Positions 24,345 through 31,702 of a stretch of DNA of 51,078 nucleotides are shown in pieces. The notes below the pieces were generated by a model. The model saw only the letters and a list, made by a program, of their open reading frames with translations, was not told where the DNA came from and ran no database searches. The DNA is taken from the IMG/VR virus record IMGVR_UViG_3300042090_003235, positions 1-51,078 of that record. One strand, given 5' to 3'. Origin of the DNA: a virus. Each line of letters starts with the position of its first letter. The stretch's first letter is position 1. The position numbers and the translations under genes were made by a program.

Positions 24345-25208
24345 TCAGTCGAGCTGCTGCAGCAGCGCGGCAAAGGCCTCGTCCGGCGCCATGACGGCGT
24401 CGGCGAAGCCGATCTCGACGCCGGCGGCGCCGAGGAAAGTGGTGGCCTCGGTCGCGCGCACGGCCGAGGCTTTGAGGCCGCGGTTGCGCGCGACGGTCTT
24501 GACGAAAAGCTCGCCCATCGTGTCGACATCGGCCTGGAACCGCGCCAGTGCTTCAGCGCCCAGCGGCTTGAATTCCGAGCCGTCGGATTTGCGGGCGCCG
24601 TACTGGATCAGCGTGACGGCGATGCCGTCGGTCGCCAGCGCTTGGCTGAAATCGACATGCAGGCAGATGACGCCGACCGAGCCGGTGCCGCCGGTGCGCG
24701 GCACGCAGATCCGGTCGGCGGCCGAGGCGATGGCATAGGCGGCGGAAAAGGCGTTCTCGGACAGAATGGCCCAGATCGGCTTTTGCCCGCGCGCGGCCCG
24801 GATCGTGTCGACCAGGTCGAAGCAGCCGGCGACCTCGCCGCCGGGGCTGTCGATGTCGAGCACGATCGCGCGCACGTCGTCATCCTCGAGCGCCATGGAC
24901 AGGCCGGCGCGGATCGCGTCATAGCCGGACATGCCCGAATAGGGCCGCAAGCTGCCGAGCTTCTGCACCAGCGTGCCTTCGACCGGGATGATTGCGACGC
25001 CGGCGACCAGCTCGTAGCCGCGATATTCGGCGGGTTCGTCGTCATAGCCGTGCATTGCCAGCGGGATCGGCTGGCCCGACGCCCCGAACAGCTTGGCGAT
25101 GCCGAGCCGGTCGGCCAGCGCCGCCATGACCAGCTCGGCTTTGCCCGGCAGGATGGCAAGCGGGACGTTGAACAGACGTTGTGCCAAATGGGGATAGGAG
25201 ATCAACAC
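24345..25208 (-). CDS. Capsid maturation protease, S49 / SppA family (gpC-like)
   Basis: A 287-residue S49 peptidase. The family landmarks are IIPVEGTLVQKLGSLRPYSG (about 73-92), the LDIDSPGGEVAGCFDL oxyanion region (117-132), the nucleophile Ser155 in ENAFSAAYAIAS and the general base Lys207 in QYGARKSDG. GTGSVGVICLHVDFS also matches. Both catalytic residues are present, so the enzyme should be active. Its place after the portal gene and before the scaffold matches lambda C. It processes scaffold and perhaps portal during prohead maturation. Confidence 0.93.
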   Translation of the reverse strand: MLISYPHLAQRLFNVPLAILPGKAELVMAALADRLGIAKLFGASGQPIPLAMHGYDDEPAEYRGYELVAGVAIIPVEGTLVQKLGSLRPYSGMSGYDAIRAGLSMALEDDDVRAIVLDIDSPGGEVAGCFDLVDTIRAARGQKPIWAILSENAFSAAYAIASAADRICVPRTGGTGSVGVICLHVDFSQALATDGIAVTLIQYGARKSDGSEFKPLGAEALARFQADVDTMGELFVKTVARNRGLKASAVRATEATTFLGAAGVEIGFADAVMAPDEAFAALLQQLD

Positions 25209-25248
25209 GCAACTCCAAGCATCACGGTCGCGATGGCATTATCACCAA

Positions 25249-26949
25249 TTATGCGGCCACCGGCTCGTCCGGCGGCTCAGACGCCTTGGTCGCGTCCTGC
25301 ATCCCGGCCCAGCTCGGCCGCGGCAGGCCGCGCTCGTCGAAGGCAGCCATTTCGATGGCGCGCTGATCGAGAATCTCGCGCCAGTCGCGGCCGGAATTCT
25401 CCGCGGCCTCGTGCTGCAGCGTCGACAGGCCGGCATCCATGCCGAGCACACTGCCCTGGCGTTCCTTGACCGGATCGATCCAGCCTCTTCCCGGACCGAG
25501 GAAGGTGCAGCGCGCATAGCTGGTCGCGCGCTCGACGAAGTCCGGCGCGTTGCGCGGCAACGGCAGCAGGCGCCGCTCGAACGCTTCGCGCAGCCAGGTC
25601 GCGTAGAGCGGCGCTGCCGTGCCGATGATGAATTCCTCGCGCCGGCGCACCAGCGTCTTCCACGCCTCGAGCAAAGCGGCGCGCGCCGAGCTGTAGTTCG
25701 TCTTGCTCCAATCCTGCGTCACCTGCTCGGCCGAGGTGCCGAGGGCGGCGGCCATGGTGCGCAGCATGGCGGCGGAGAACGCCTCGAACGCGTCATGCGG
25801 ATGCGCGGCCGTCACCGTCTTCACGTCTTCGCCCGGCGACAACACCGGAATCACCGTGCCGTTGAACAGCGCCGGGTTTTCCTGCCGCCAGCCGTCGCGC
25901 ATGTCGAGATAGCGATGCATCAGGCTGTCTTCGTCACCGCCGGTGACCGAGCTGGCCAGCATTTCGTGGTCGAACGGGCTGACCATGAAGAGGCCGAGCG
26001 TCGCCTGCAGCGTTGCCGCCTGGAGCTCGACGCCATAATAGCGAGCGAGCATCTTCATGCGCGCCAAGACCGGCGTGAACACGCCGACGCCGCGGTGCTG
26101 GCCGGCGCGATCGCGCTCATAGGTGTGAATGACGCGGCGCCAGCCGTCTTCGTCCTCGGCGACGACGCGGACCCATTGCATCGATTCGAGCGCATTGTAG
26201 AAGTCGCTCTGATGTGCCCGGCGAATATGGTACGCGACCGGCACACCGTCATCGTCGATCTCGACGCCGCCGCGAAAATGGCGCGTGTCGACGCCGTCAT
26301 AGGGGTTCGACAGCAGGTCCGGGTCGACGACGAGCGATGAGGTCGCGTAGCAAGCGCCGCCATAGCCCACCAGGTCCGGCCGCCAGTAATTCACCAGCAG
26401 GCTTTCGCCGTCGATCAGCTGGTGGCGCAGCGCCAGGCGCTGTTGCTGGCCGACCGTGAGCTGCCGCGCGACATCGTTCCAATGGCCGATGTCGTTCGAA
26501 TATTCGGTATAGAGCGCCTCGGCCGCGGCGCCGAACTCGGCGGCCCATTTGGCGTCGAAGCCCTTCCCATAGAGCTTCAACGCGCTGTAATGCGGAATGG
26601 CCAGCAGCTTCATGCCGGCGCCGACCGTGTTGTCGAGGATGCGCATGACCGAGCCGGCGGCCCAGCCATCGTTGCGCATGAGATCCCGGCTGCGCGCGAC
26701 CATGAGGTCGCGATGCACCGTGTATTCATTGTCGGGCGAGCGTATCCACGGGAACCAGTCGGCCAGCTCCTGGCTGGTCCAGGCCGAGGCCTGGTACGGA
26801 AACCAGCCATTGCCGGGGCCGCGGGCGCGCAGCACCGGGTCGCCGCCGCCGGGCACGGCGCCGCCATCGGCGCTCGGCTTCTGAAGCGCCGATGCGAGCG
26901 CCCGCACTTCCCGCTTGGTGATGCGCTGGTGTCGCGACTTGGCGCTCAT
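25249..26949 (-). CDS. Portal protein (lambda gpB family)
   Basis: The 566-residue portal starts at ATG 26949, eight bases after the gpW-like stop; the longer open frame upstream is rejected because it overlaps gpW-like in another frame. Landmarks are the WFPWIRSPDNEYTVHRDLMV region near residue 66, MVARSRDLMRNDGWAAGSV, the LIDGESLLVNYWRPDLVG block, GVDTRHFRGGVEIDDDGVP, and a C-terminal QDWSKTNYSSARAALLEAW. These are characteristic of lambda-type portals. The dodecameric ring is the DNA entry channel. The C-terminal 35 residues are variable. Confidence 0.93.
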   Translation of the reverse strand: MSAKSRHQRITKREVRALASALQKPSADGGAVPGGGDPVLRARGPGNGWFPYQASAWTSQELADWFPWIRSPDNEYTVHRDLMVARSRDLMRNDGWAAGSVMRILDNTVGAGMKLLAIPHYSALKLYGKGFDAKWAAEFGAAAEALYTEYSNDIGHWNDVARQLTVGQQQRLALRHQLIDGESLLVNYWRPDLVGYGGACYATSSLVVDPDLLSNPYDGVDTRHFRGGVEIDDDGVPVAYHIRRAHQSDFYNALESMQWVRVVAEDEDGWRRVIHTYERDRAGQHRGVGVFTPVLARMKMLARYYGVELQAATLQATLGLFMVSPFDHEMLASSVTGGDEDSLMHRYLDMRDGWRQENPALFNGTVIPVLSPGEDVKTVTAAHPHDAFEAFSAAMLRTMAAALGTSAEQVTQDWSKTNYSSARAALLEAWKTLVRRREEFIIGTAAPLYATWLREAFERRLLPLPRNAPDFVERATSYARCTFLGPGRGWIDPVKERQGSVLGMDAGLSTLQHEAAENSGRDWREILDQRAIEMAAFDERGLPRPSWAGMQDATKASEPPDEPVAA

Positions 26950-26956
26950 GGTCGTC

Positions 26957-27226
26957 CTATCGTCCGAAATACGGCCTGATCGCCCGGCGCGAGTGGTCGC
27001 GGACGCCGAGCTGGGCCTTGAGGGCGGCGATATGGGCGCGCAGCTGCGCCATGTCTCCGCGCGTGAAGGTGATGGATTTGCTGCCCTCGCCCTGGGTATA
27101 GGCGGCGGCCTCGACCTTGCCGCCGATCGACAGCTCATGCAGCGCGGTCTGCGCCTCGCGCAGCCATTGTTCGAGCGTCGGGCGCGGGATGCCGGCCAGG
27201 TCGGATGTCGCCGGGTTGAACCTCAT
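26957..27226 (-). CDS. gpW-like head completion protein
   Basis: The 89-residue protein overlaps the terminase stop by four bases (ATGA), which decides the start. It contains IPRPTLEQWLREAQTALHEL and a strand-rich middle (GEGSKSITFTRGDMAQLRAH), the pattern of lambda gpW. That protein is 68 residues long and plugs the portal so that FII can bind. Placement between TerL and portal is exactly as in lambda. The C-terminal basic tail (DHSRRAIRPYFGR) is somewhat longer than in lambda. Confidence 0.82.
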   Translation of the reverse strand: MRFNPATSDLAGIPRPTLEQWLREAQTALHELSIGGKVEAAAYTQGEGSKSITFTRGDMAQLRAHIAALKAQLGVRDHSRRAIRPYFGR

Positions 27227-29358
27227 TTGAAGCGCCTCGCCATGTCGCGCCAGGTGCTCTTTCGCGGCGCCGGTGCGGCCGCCCGTTCCGCCGACCCTGC
27301 GGCCGGCGCCGCCGCGGCCACGCCCGCCGAGGCGGGCGATTCGACCTTTGCCGGCGAGGCGGCAGCGGTAGCGACAATCATCGAATTCTCCTCCCACGGC
27401 GCCGCCCAGGATGGCGGGGATTGCCAGCCTATGCGCGGAAGCCCGTGCAGATGCGCCAGCACATGGGTCATCACCATCAAATCCAGCGCCTCGTTGCGGA
27501 TGCCCTGGTGCGGCTTGCTCCACTCGCCGAGCGGGCTGCGCGTCTCGGATACCACCTGCTCGAACCACAGATGCGGCGGCTCCTTGCTGCGCAGCCCCGC
27601 CGGGCAATGGACGTAGAAGGCGCCCGGCTCGGCGACCTTCAATTGGCCGTTCAAATCGTCCTTGAAGGCGTTCGGATTGAAGCGCCCGATCGGTACTTCG
27701 CCACGCGCCGCGACCTTGCTCGCCCTGCGGGACGTGTCCGGATAGACCACCGTCAGACGCTGCGCGCGAACGCCGTTCGCGCCCTGCATCGGCAGGACCG
27801 ACCAGGCTTCGCGCCCGCCGATCACGCCGTAATTGCGCACGGCACCCGGCGTCCGGCGCCAGCGCGACCAAGCCTGATAGGCTTGCTGCGTCGTGCCCGG
27901 CGGGCCGTTCAGATCGGCGCCGGCGGCACGGGGCCGCATCGCCCGGCCCGAGCCGTCGCCGAGCGGCCAGGCCTTCGACAACACCTCGTCATAGAGCCGG
28001 TCCCAATCGTCCGGCGCGCTCGCCGGGTCGGCCGGCATCTTGCCGGTCGCGATCACCCAGCTCTCGCCGGCGATGCCCCAGCCGCGCGCCAACCACTCAA
28101 AATGCGCGCCCTGGCAATCGGCCGCCACGGTGATGAACCGCACACCCGGCGGCACGACGCCGAGCGGCACCATCGTTTCATGGCGCGCTCTCTCGGCCAG
28201 GGTGGCGGCATCGACCGAGCCAACCCGGCGCGGCGGCGAGAAGGGCAGGCCCAGCTGCTTGACCGTTACCTCGCGCAGCTCGGTCTCTTCGCCCGACAGC
28301 TCGTAGCCGCGCTGCGCCTTCACGAGCGCGCGCGCCAGGCCGCCGATGCCGCGCAGCAGGAAGGGCGACATCACGCCCAAGATCCAAAACCCGATCGTGT
28401 CGCGCTCGACCGGCGTGCCGGTGACGACGCCGTCCTGGTCGATCTCCTGGCCCTCGCCGATCCAGCGGCCGCGCCGCATCATCGCCAGCCGGTCGCGCTC
28501 TTCGACGACGCAGCCATTGACCGGGCAGCGCAGCGAGGCGCCGGCCTCGACCTCGTCGAGCGTGCCCTCGGCCGGATACTCCAGGGTCATGACCCGCGAT
28601 GCCGTCGGGGCCGGGCTCGACCAGGCGCCGCAATGCGGGCATGGCCACCACCAGATCCGGCGATCGCTGTCGGCGTAGACCGCCATGATGCCGTCGGTCC
28701 AGCCGGCCGGATCGATGCCGCGGGCACGGTCGCAATGGCTCAGGATGCACAGCATCGACTCGTTGCCGAAGGTCTGGCGGCGGATGTCCAAGAGCGCCTT
28801 CGGGTTGCCGAGGCTTTCCGGATAGGCGTCGTACTCGTCGGCCAGGATGCGCGGCGCGCGCTTGTTGATCAGGTTCGACCGGGCCGCGCCCAGGAGCTCG
28901 ACCTTCATGCCGCGAAAGCGCTTGAACCCGAGGCTGTCGTCGATCGCGCGCAGGCCCTGGCACTCACGCATGATCGCGTGCGCGTCGATCATCGGGTTCA
29001 CGCGATCCTTGACGAAAGCCTGGATGCCGGCATCCGTCTGCATGTACCAGAGCATGTCGGCCGAGTCGCACGCGACCGAATAGAGCAGCCAGTTCTGGCC
29101 GATCTCGGTCTTGCCGCACTGGCCCGGCCCGACGATCGCCGCCGTGATGGCGCGGGGCGAGGTCAAGCATTCCATCGGCTCGACCAGGTAGGGCGCGATC
29201 GTGTGGTCCCAGCGGCCGACATAGCCGCCGCCCTCGTTCATCAAGTACCGGTTCTCGGCCGCGTATTCGGCGACGCTCTGGCGCTTCGGCGGCAGGAAGG
29301 CGTCGAGCGTCTCGGCCAGCAGCTGGTGCGCGCTGGCGTAGCGCTCAAGCTCGGCCAT
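27223..29358 (-). CDS. Terminase large subunit (lambda gpA / GpA family)
   Basis: A 711-residue terminase of the GpA family. The N-terminal segment has FLPPKRQSVAEYAAENRYL and the Walker A motif GPGQCGKTE lies at 77-85. The following ADEYDAYPES near residue 173 contains the Walker B-like DE pair. The nuclease half includes RFITVAADCQGAHFEWLARG, with the Asp expected for the metal site. This family packages DNA at cos sites. The gene overlaps terS upstream and gpW-like downstream. A 17-base palindrome (27765-27781) lies within its coding sequence. Confidence 0.95.
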   Translation of the reverse strand: MAELERYASAHQLLAETLDAFLPPKRQSVAEYAAENRYLMNEGGGYVGRWDHTIAPYLVEPMECLTSPRAITAAIVGPGQCGKTEIGQNWLLYSVACDSADMLWYMQTDAGIQAFVKDRVNPMIDAHAIMRECQGLRAIDDSLGFKRFRGMKVELLGAARSNLINKRAPRILADEYDAYPESLGNPKALLDIRRQTFGNESMLCILSHCDRARGIDPAGWTDGIMAVYADSDRRIWWWPCPHCGAWSSPAPTASRVMTLEYPAEGTLDEVEAGASLRCPVNGCVVEERDRLAMMRRGRWIGEGQEIDQDGVVTGTPVERDTIGFWILGVMSPFLLRGIGGLARALVKAQRGYELSGEETELREVTVKQLGLPFSPPRRVGSVDAATLAERARHETMVPLGVVPPGVRFITVAADCQGAHFEWLARGWGIAGESWVIATGKMPADPASAPDDWDRLYDEVLSKAWPLGDGSGRAMRPRAAGADLNGPPGTTQQAYQAWSRWRRTPGAVRNYGVIGGREAWSVLPMQGANGVRAQRLTVVYPDTSRRASKVAARGEVPIGRFNPNAFKDDLNGQLKVAEPGAFYVHCPAGLRSKEPPHLWFEQVVSETRSPLGEWSKPHQGIRNEALDLMVMTHVLAHLHGLPRIGWQSPPSWAAPWEENSMIVATAAASPAKVESPASAGVAAAAPAAGSAERAAAPAPRKSTWRDMARRFK
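27765..27781. repeat. 17-bp palindrome CGCGAACGCCGTTCGCG, copy 3
   Basis: Identical in all 17 bases to 4179-4195, but located inside the TerL coding sequence. The coding context means it could be a chance match. Confidence 0.45.
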
Positions 29359-29935
29359 CGTAGCCCTCGGCCTGCAGCAGGCGCTTCGCCTCCTCGACGA
29401 AGATCCGGCGCTGCTCGTCGATCCGCCGACGGATCGATGCGACCACCTCGTCGGGCAGACCGTGGTGCCGGCCGATCTGGCCCGGCAGCGTGTCCAGAAA
29501 CCGGCCGAAGGCGCCGAGCATCGTCGTCAGCGCCATGCGCAGTTCCGACTTCGTGACCAGCTGGCCGGTTTCCTGGGCGAGCTTCCGCTCGATCAGCCGG
29601 GCGCCGGCGATGTCGCGGCGCTGCTTCGGTGTCAGCCCCTGCCCAGCCTGGAGCTCCGGCGCGTCGTCGATCGGCAGCGAATACTGCTTGCGCAGCTCGG
29701 CCTGGCGGTCCGCCTCGAGCCGCTCGGCCGCCCGGCGCTGCTCGAGATAGGCCGTGACCTCGCCGGCGTCGAACACCCATTCCGTCCCGCGGCCGCCGCG
29801 TGTCACCACCGGCAGGTCCGGATAATCCTCGAGCAAGGTCGCGATGAACGGCAGCGAGCACTTCAGGATCGTGGCGAGCTGGCTCTTGTTGACGAGCAGC
29901 CGATCGTCGGTAGGTCTCGATTGAGCGGACAGCAC
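29345..29935 (-). CDS. Terminase small subunit (Nu1-like)
   Basis: About 196 residues from GTG 29935, which has GAGG five bases upstream; GTG 29941 is in frame but would overlap that site. The N-terminal winged-helix part has LVNKSQLATILKCSLPFIAT and GRGTEWVFDAGEVTAYLEQR, the Nu1-type DNA-binding fold that recognises cosB. A long helical C-terminus (QRRDIAGARLIERKLAQETG, DEQRRIFVEEAKRLLQAEG) should bind TerL. It overlaps the TerL start by 14 bases. The cos site should lie in the DNA immediately upstream (about 29940-30070), where a CAR-triplet repeat and GC-rich palindromes occur. Confidence 0.85.
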   Translation of the reverse strand: MLSAQSRPTDDRLLVNKSQLATILKCSLPFIATLLEDYPDLPVVTRGGRGTEWVFDAGEVTAYLEQRRAAERLEADRQAELRKQYSLPIDDAPELQAGQGLTPKQRRDIAGARLIERKLAQETGQLVTKSELRMALTTMLGAFGRFLDTLPGQIGRHHGLPDEVVASIRRRIDEQRRIFVEEAKRLLQAEGYDGRA

Positions 29936-29946
29936 GGCCACCTCGA

Positions 29947-29973
29947 CAGCAGCAACAACAACAGCAACAACAA
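29947..29973. repeat. (CAR)9 triplet repeat upstream of terS
   Basis: Nine triplets in a row (CAG CAG CAA CAA CAA CAG CAA CAA CAA on the plus strand) lie immediately upstream of the terminase small subunit start. On the transcribed strand they read as a TTG/CTG run. The stretch is non-coding in the chosen annotation and could belong to the cos region or a slippage-prone leader. Confidence 0.75.
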
Positions 29974-30074
29974 GGTATTTTCGATACGACCGCGCCCCAA
30001 AGAACGCGCGCGCGAAATGCCCGTGTTTGCGGGAGGGCCAGGAAGGACCCGCTCGACTTGACCATGCCGGGTGG

Positions 30075-30725
30075 TTACCGGGCGGTCGCTTGGGCCTTCG
30101 CCATCGCCGCGGCGAACTCGCCTTGCAGGTTGGCGCCGACGGTCCGGCGCGCGCGGTCGCCGAAGTGCAGCTTGGCCGGAACCGGCTGCGGGTCGCCCCA
30201 GCGGATCAGCAGCTTGAAGCGGTGCGGTGCCGGCGGGCCATGCGTGCCCCTCGGCAGCTTCGGCACCGGTAAGCGTTGCCAGACGCCGCCAACCATTCCC
30301 GACTTCGTGGGCATCGCACCGATGAAGATATCCTTGCGCCCTTTCAGCCTTGCCAGCGCACCCTTGGGGATGTTGCGGTACTGGTTGAGCTTGATGTCCT
30401 TCGGGTTCAGCAGCGCGCGCTTCGAACCAAGGAACTGGCGCCCGCCATCCTCGTAGGGTGCCAGGTACTTGTCCTGCCGATCCTTTGCGAAGACGACGGC
30501 GTAAGGCACCGACTTGGTCGCTTTCTGGATGCCGAACGCTTTGAGCGTGAACGGCGTCGCCTTGTCGAACACGCTGCTGAGCGCCGCCGTCTCGGCATCG
30601 GCGACCTTCTGCGCGAGCCCATCGAGCGCCAGCTTGGTCGCGAACGGTATCTGCTCGCGCGCCAAGCGCTCGAACGCCCGGCTGACTTCCTTGGCATCGA
30701 TCCGCACGCGCAGCGAGACGCCCAT
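30075..30725 (-). CDS. Minor tail protein Z-like / HK97 gp10-like protein
   Basis: The 216-residue protein starts at an ATG with GAGGTG three bases upstream. It has an N-terminal VSLRVRIDAKEVSRAFERLA, then IPFATKLALDGLAQKVADAE. This is the pattern of phage minor tail protein Z and related gp10-like proteins (self-association helix plus Ala-rich helix). A middle part with APYEDGGRQFLGSKRALLNP follows, then a basic C-terminus. Members usually lie among head-tail connector genes; here it is upstream of terS at the late operon start, so the assignment of role is uncertain. About 110 bases separate it from the 214-residue gene upstream. Confidence 0.6.
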   Translation of the reverse strand: MGVSLRVRIDAKEVSRAFERLAREQIPFATKLALDGLAQKVADAETAALSSVFDKATPFTLKAFGIQKATKSVPYAVVFAKDRQDKYLAPYEDGGRQFLGSKRALLNPKDIKLNQYRNIPKGALARLKGRKDIFIGAMPTKSGMVGGVWQRLPVPKLPRGTHGPPAPHRFKLLIRWGDPQPVPAKLHFGDRARRTVGANLQGEFAAAMAKAQATAR

Positions 30726-30831
30726 GGTCACCTCGCAAGCCGGTGCGCCGTGCAGAAACTCGCTGCGCGCCGCGGACACAATTCTGATTGTTAGGAGGTG
30801 ATGTCAAATCTGTTTCGCAAAACGTGATCTG

Positions 30832-31476
30832 TCAAGGGGTTTGTTCAGCGCCTTCCCACGGTGCTTGAAGACTCGCCGGGCCAGACACCGAAACGCCAAG
30901 TGCCGCCAGTCGTGCGCGCAGCACACCCGATAGCGACGAAACCGCTTCGAACCACGCCGCGTACTGCGCCCGCGCCTCGCTGACGATCTCGGGATGGACG
31001 CCGAGGTATCTAACCTTGCAGGCGTGCAGCGGATGGCCGCTGAGGTCGTAGAGCATCACGACACGGCCGCGCCGCATGACAGGGGCGCAGCGCCACGTCG
31101 CATGCGGCAGCCAGTTGGGCGCGCTGCCGGCGCGCGCGTGATCCATGACGAGGTCGCGCTCGGCCCGTTCGAGGGACAGGACTGCGAGATGGATGGCTTC
31201 GGCCGCCGGGAACACCTCGCGCACCGGCGCCGTCGGCACGAATTGGACCCGCCGCAGCCCGCCTCGCCCGTCGCCGGCCACCGTGGACAAGCGAACGATA
31301 CTGTCCAGCCCGAACCCCTCTGCGCTGTCCCCCGCCCCGACCGCCGCCTCGCGCTCGCGGACCCGGCGGTCGACCTCGTGGACGCGATATGCCCAGGTCA
31401 GCACCTCCTCGATCGAGTATTCCCCGTCTGGGAGGGTTGGGACGGTCAGGGAGGGTTCGGGAGAGTTCGAAGACAT
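30832..31476 (-). CDS. Phage protein of unknown function, first gene after the repeat array
   Basis: A 214-residue protein starting at ATG 31476 with GGAGA six bases upstream. The N-terminus is Pro/Ser-rich and partly encoded by the GGGAGGGTT repeats. Then come EEVLTWAYRVHEVDRRVRER and a central part (LDSIVRLSTVAGDGRGGLRR) with a hydrophobic PAAEAIHLAVLSLERAERDL helix. The C-terminal half contains WRCAPVMRRGRVVMLYDLSG and HACKVRYLGVHPEIV. I do not recognise a family. Its location just before the packaging genes suggests a late-gene regulator or packaging accessory, but that is context only. Confidence 0.75.
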   Translation of the reverse strand: MSSNSPEPSLTVPTLPDGEYSIEEVLTWAYRVHEVDRRVREREAAVGAGDSAEGFGLDSIVRLSTVAGDGRGGLRRVQFVPTAPVREVFPAAEAIHLAVLSLERAERDLVMDHARAGSAPNWLPHATWRCAPVMRRGRVVMLYDLSGHPLHACKVRYLGVHPEIVSEARAQYAAWFEAVSSLSGVLRARLAALGVSVSGPASLQAPWEGAEQTP

Positions 31477-31533
31477 GCGATTTCTCCAATGATCCTAATA
31501 GGTTGCTATACCGTTGGGAGGGTTGGGAGAGTT
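31430..31533 (+). repeat. GGGAGGGTT-type tandem repeats, left arm
   Basis: Three clusters of a roughly 9-10 base unit (GGGAGGGTT followed by a variant such as GGGAGAGTT) lie at 31430-31442, 31449-31467 and 31516-31533, all in the plus orientation. The first two fall in the coding start of the 214-residue gene and the third in its leader. The G-runs are spaced so that a G-quadruplex is possible (GGG-A-GGG-TT-GGG then GGG within seven bases). Together with the opposite-facing right arm this looks like an iteron array. Confidence 0.75.
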
Positions 31534-31603
31534 ATCCCTATGCTACGCATGAAAAATCAGCCCCTAAGACACCATCGCCATACGCGAAAACACGGGGAAA
31601 CCA

Positions 31604-31701
31604 TCCCAACCCTCCCAAACCGATCTAAAGTATTGATCCGTCTAAGCTATTCGGCACGGCACCAACCCTCCCAAACTCTCCCTAACCCTCCCAACCATCC
31701 C
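31604..31701 (-). repeat. GGGAGGGTT-type tandem repeats, right arm (inverted)
   Basis: The same unit in reverse orientation: one copy at 31604-31616 and a run of four units at 31664-31701 that ends at the stop codon of the helicase-primase gene. The region between the arms (31534-31603 and 31617-31663) is AT-richer than its surroundings, with tracts such as ATGAAAAATC and GATCTAAAGTATTGATC. The combination of inverted iteron arms around an AT-rich core next to a replication helicase gene is the layout of an origin, but a promoter control region is equally possible. Confidence 0.75.
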
Positions 31702-31702
31702 G

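Noticed and set aside
27421-29556. Plus-strand open frame of 711 codons opposite the large terminase
   Set aside because: Composition (Arg, Ala, His, Asp) is that of a shadow frame, and the terminase on the other strand is certain.
31430-31701. CRISPR array
   Set aside because: Units are 9-10 bases, directly adjacent and in both orientations, without unique spacers of constant length.
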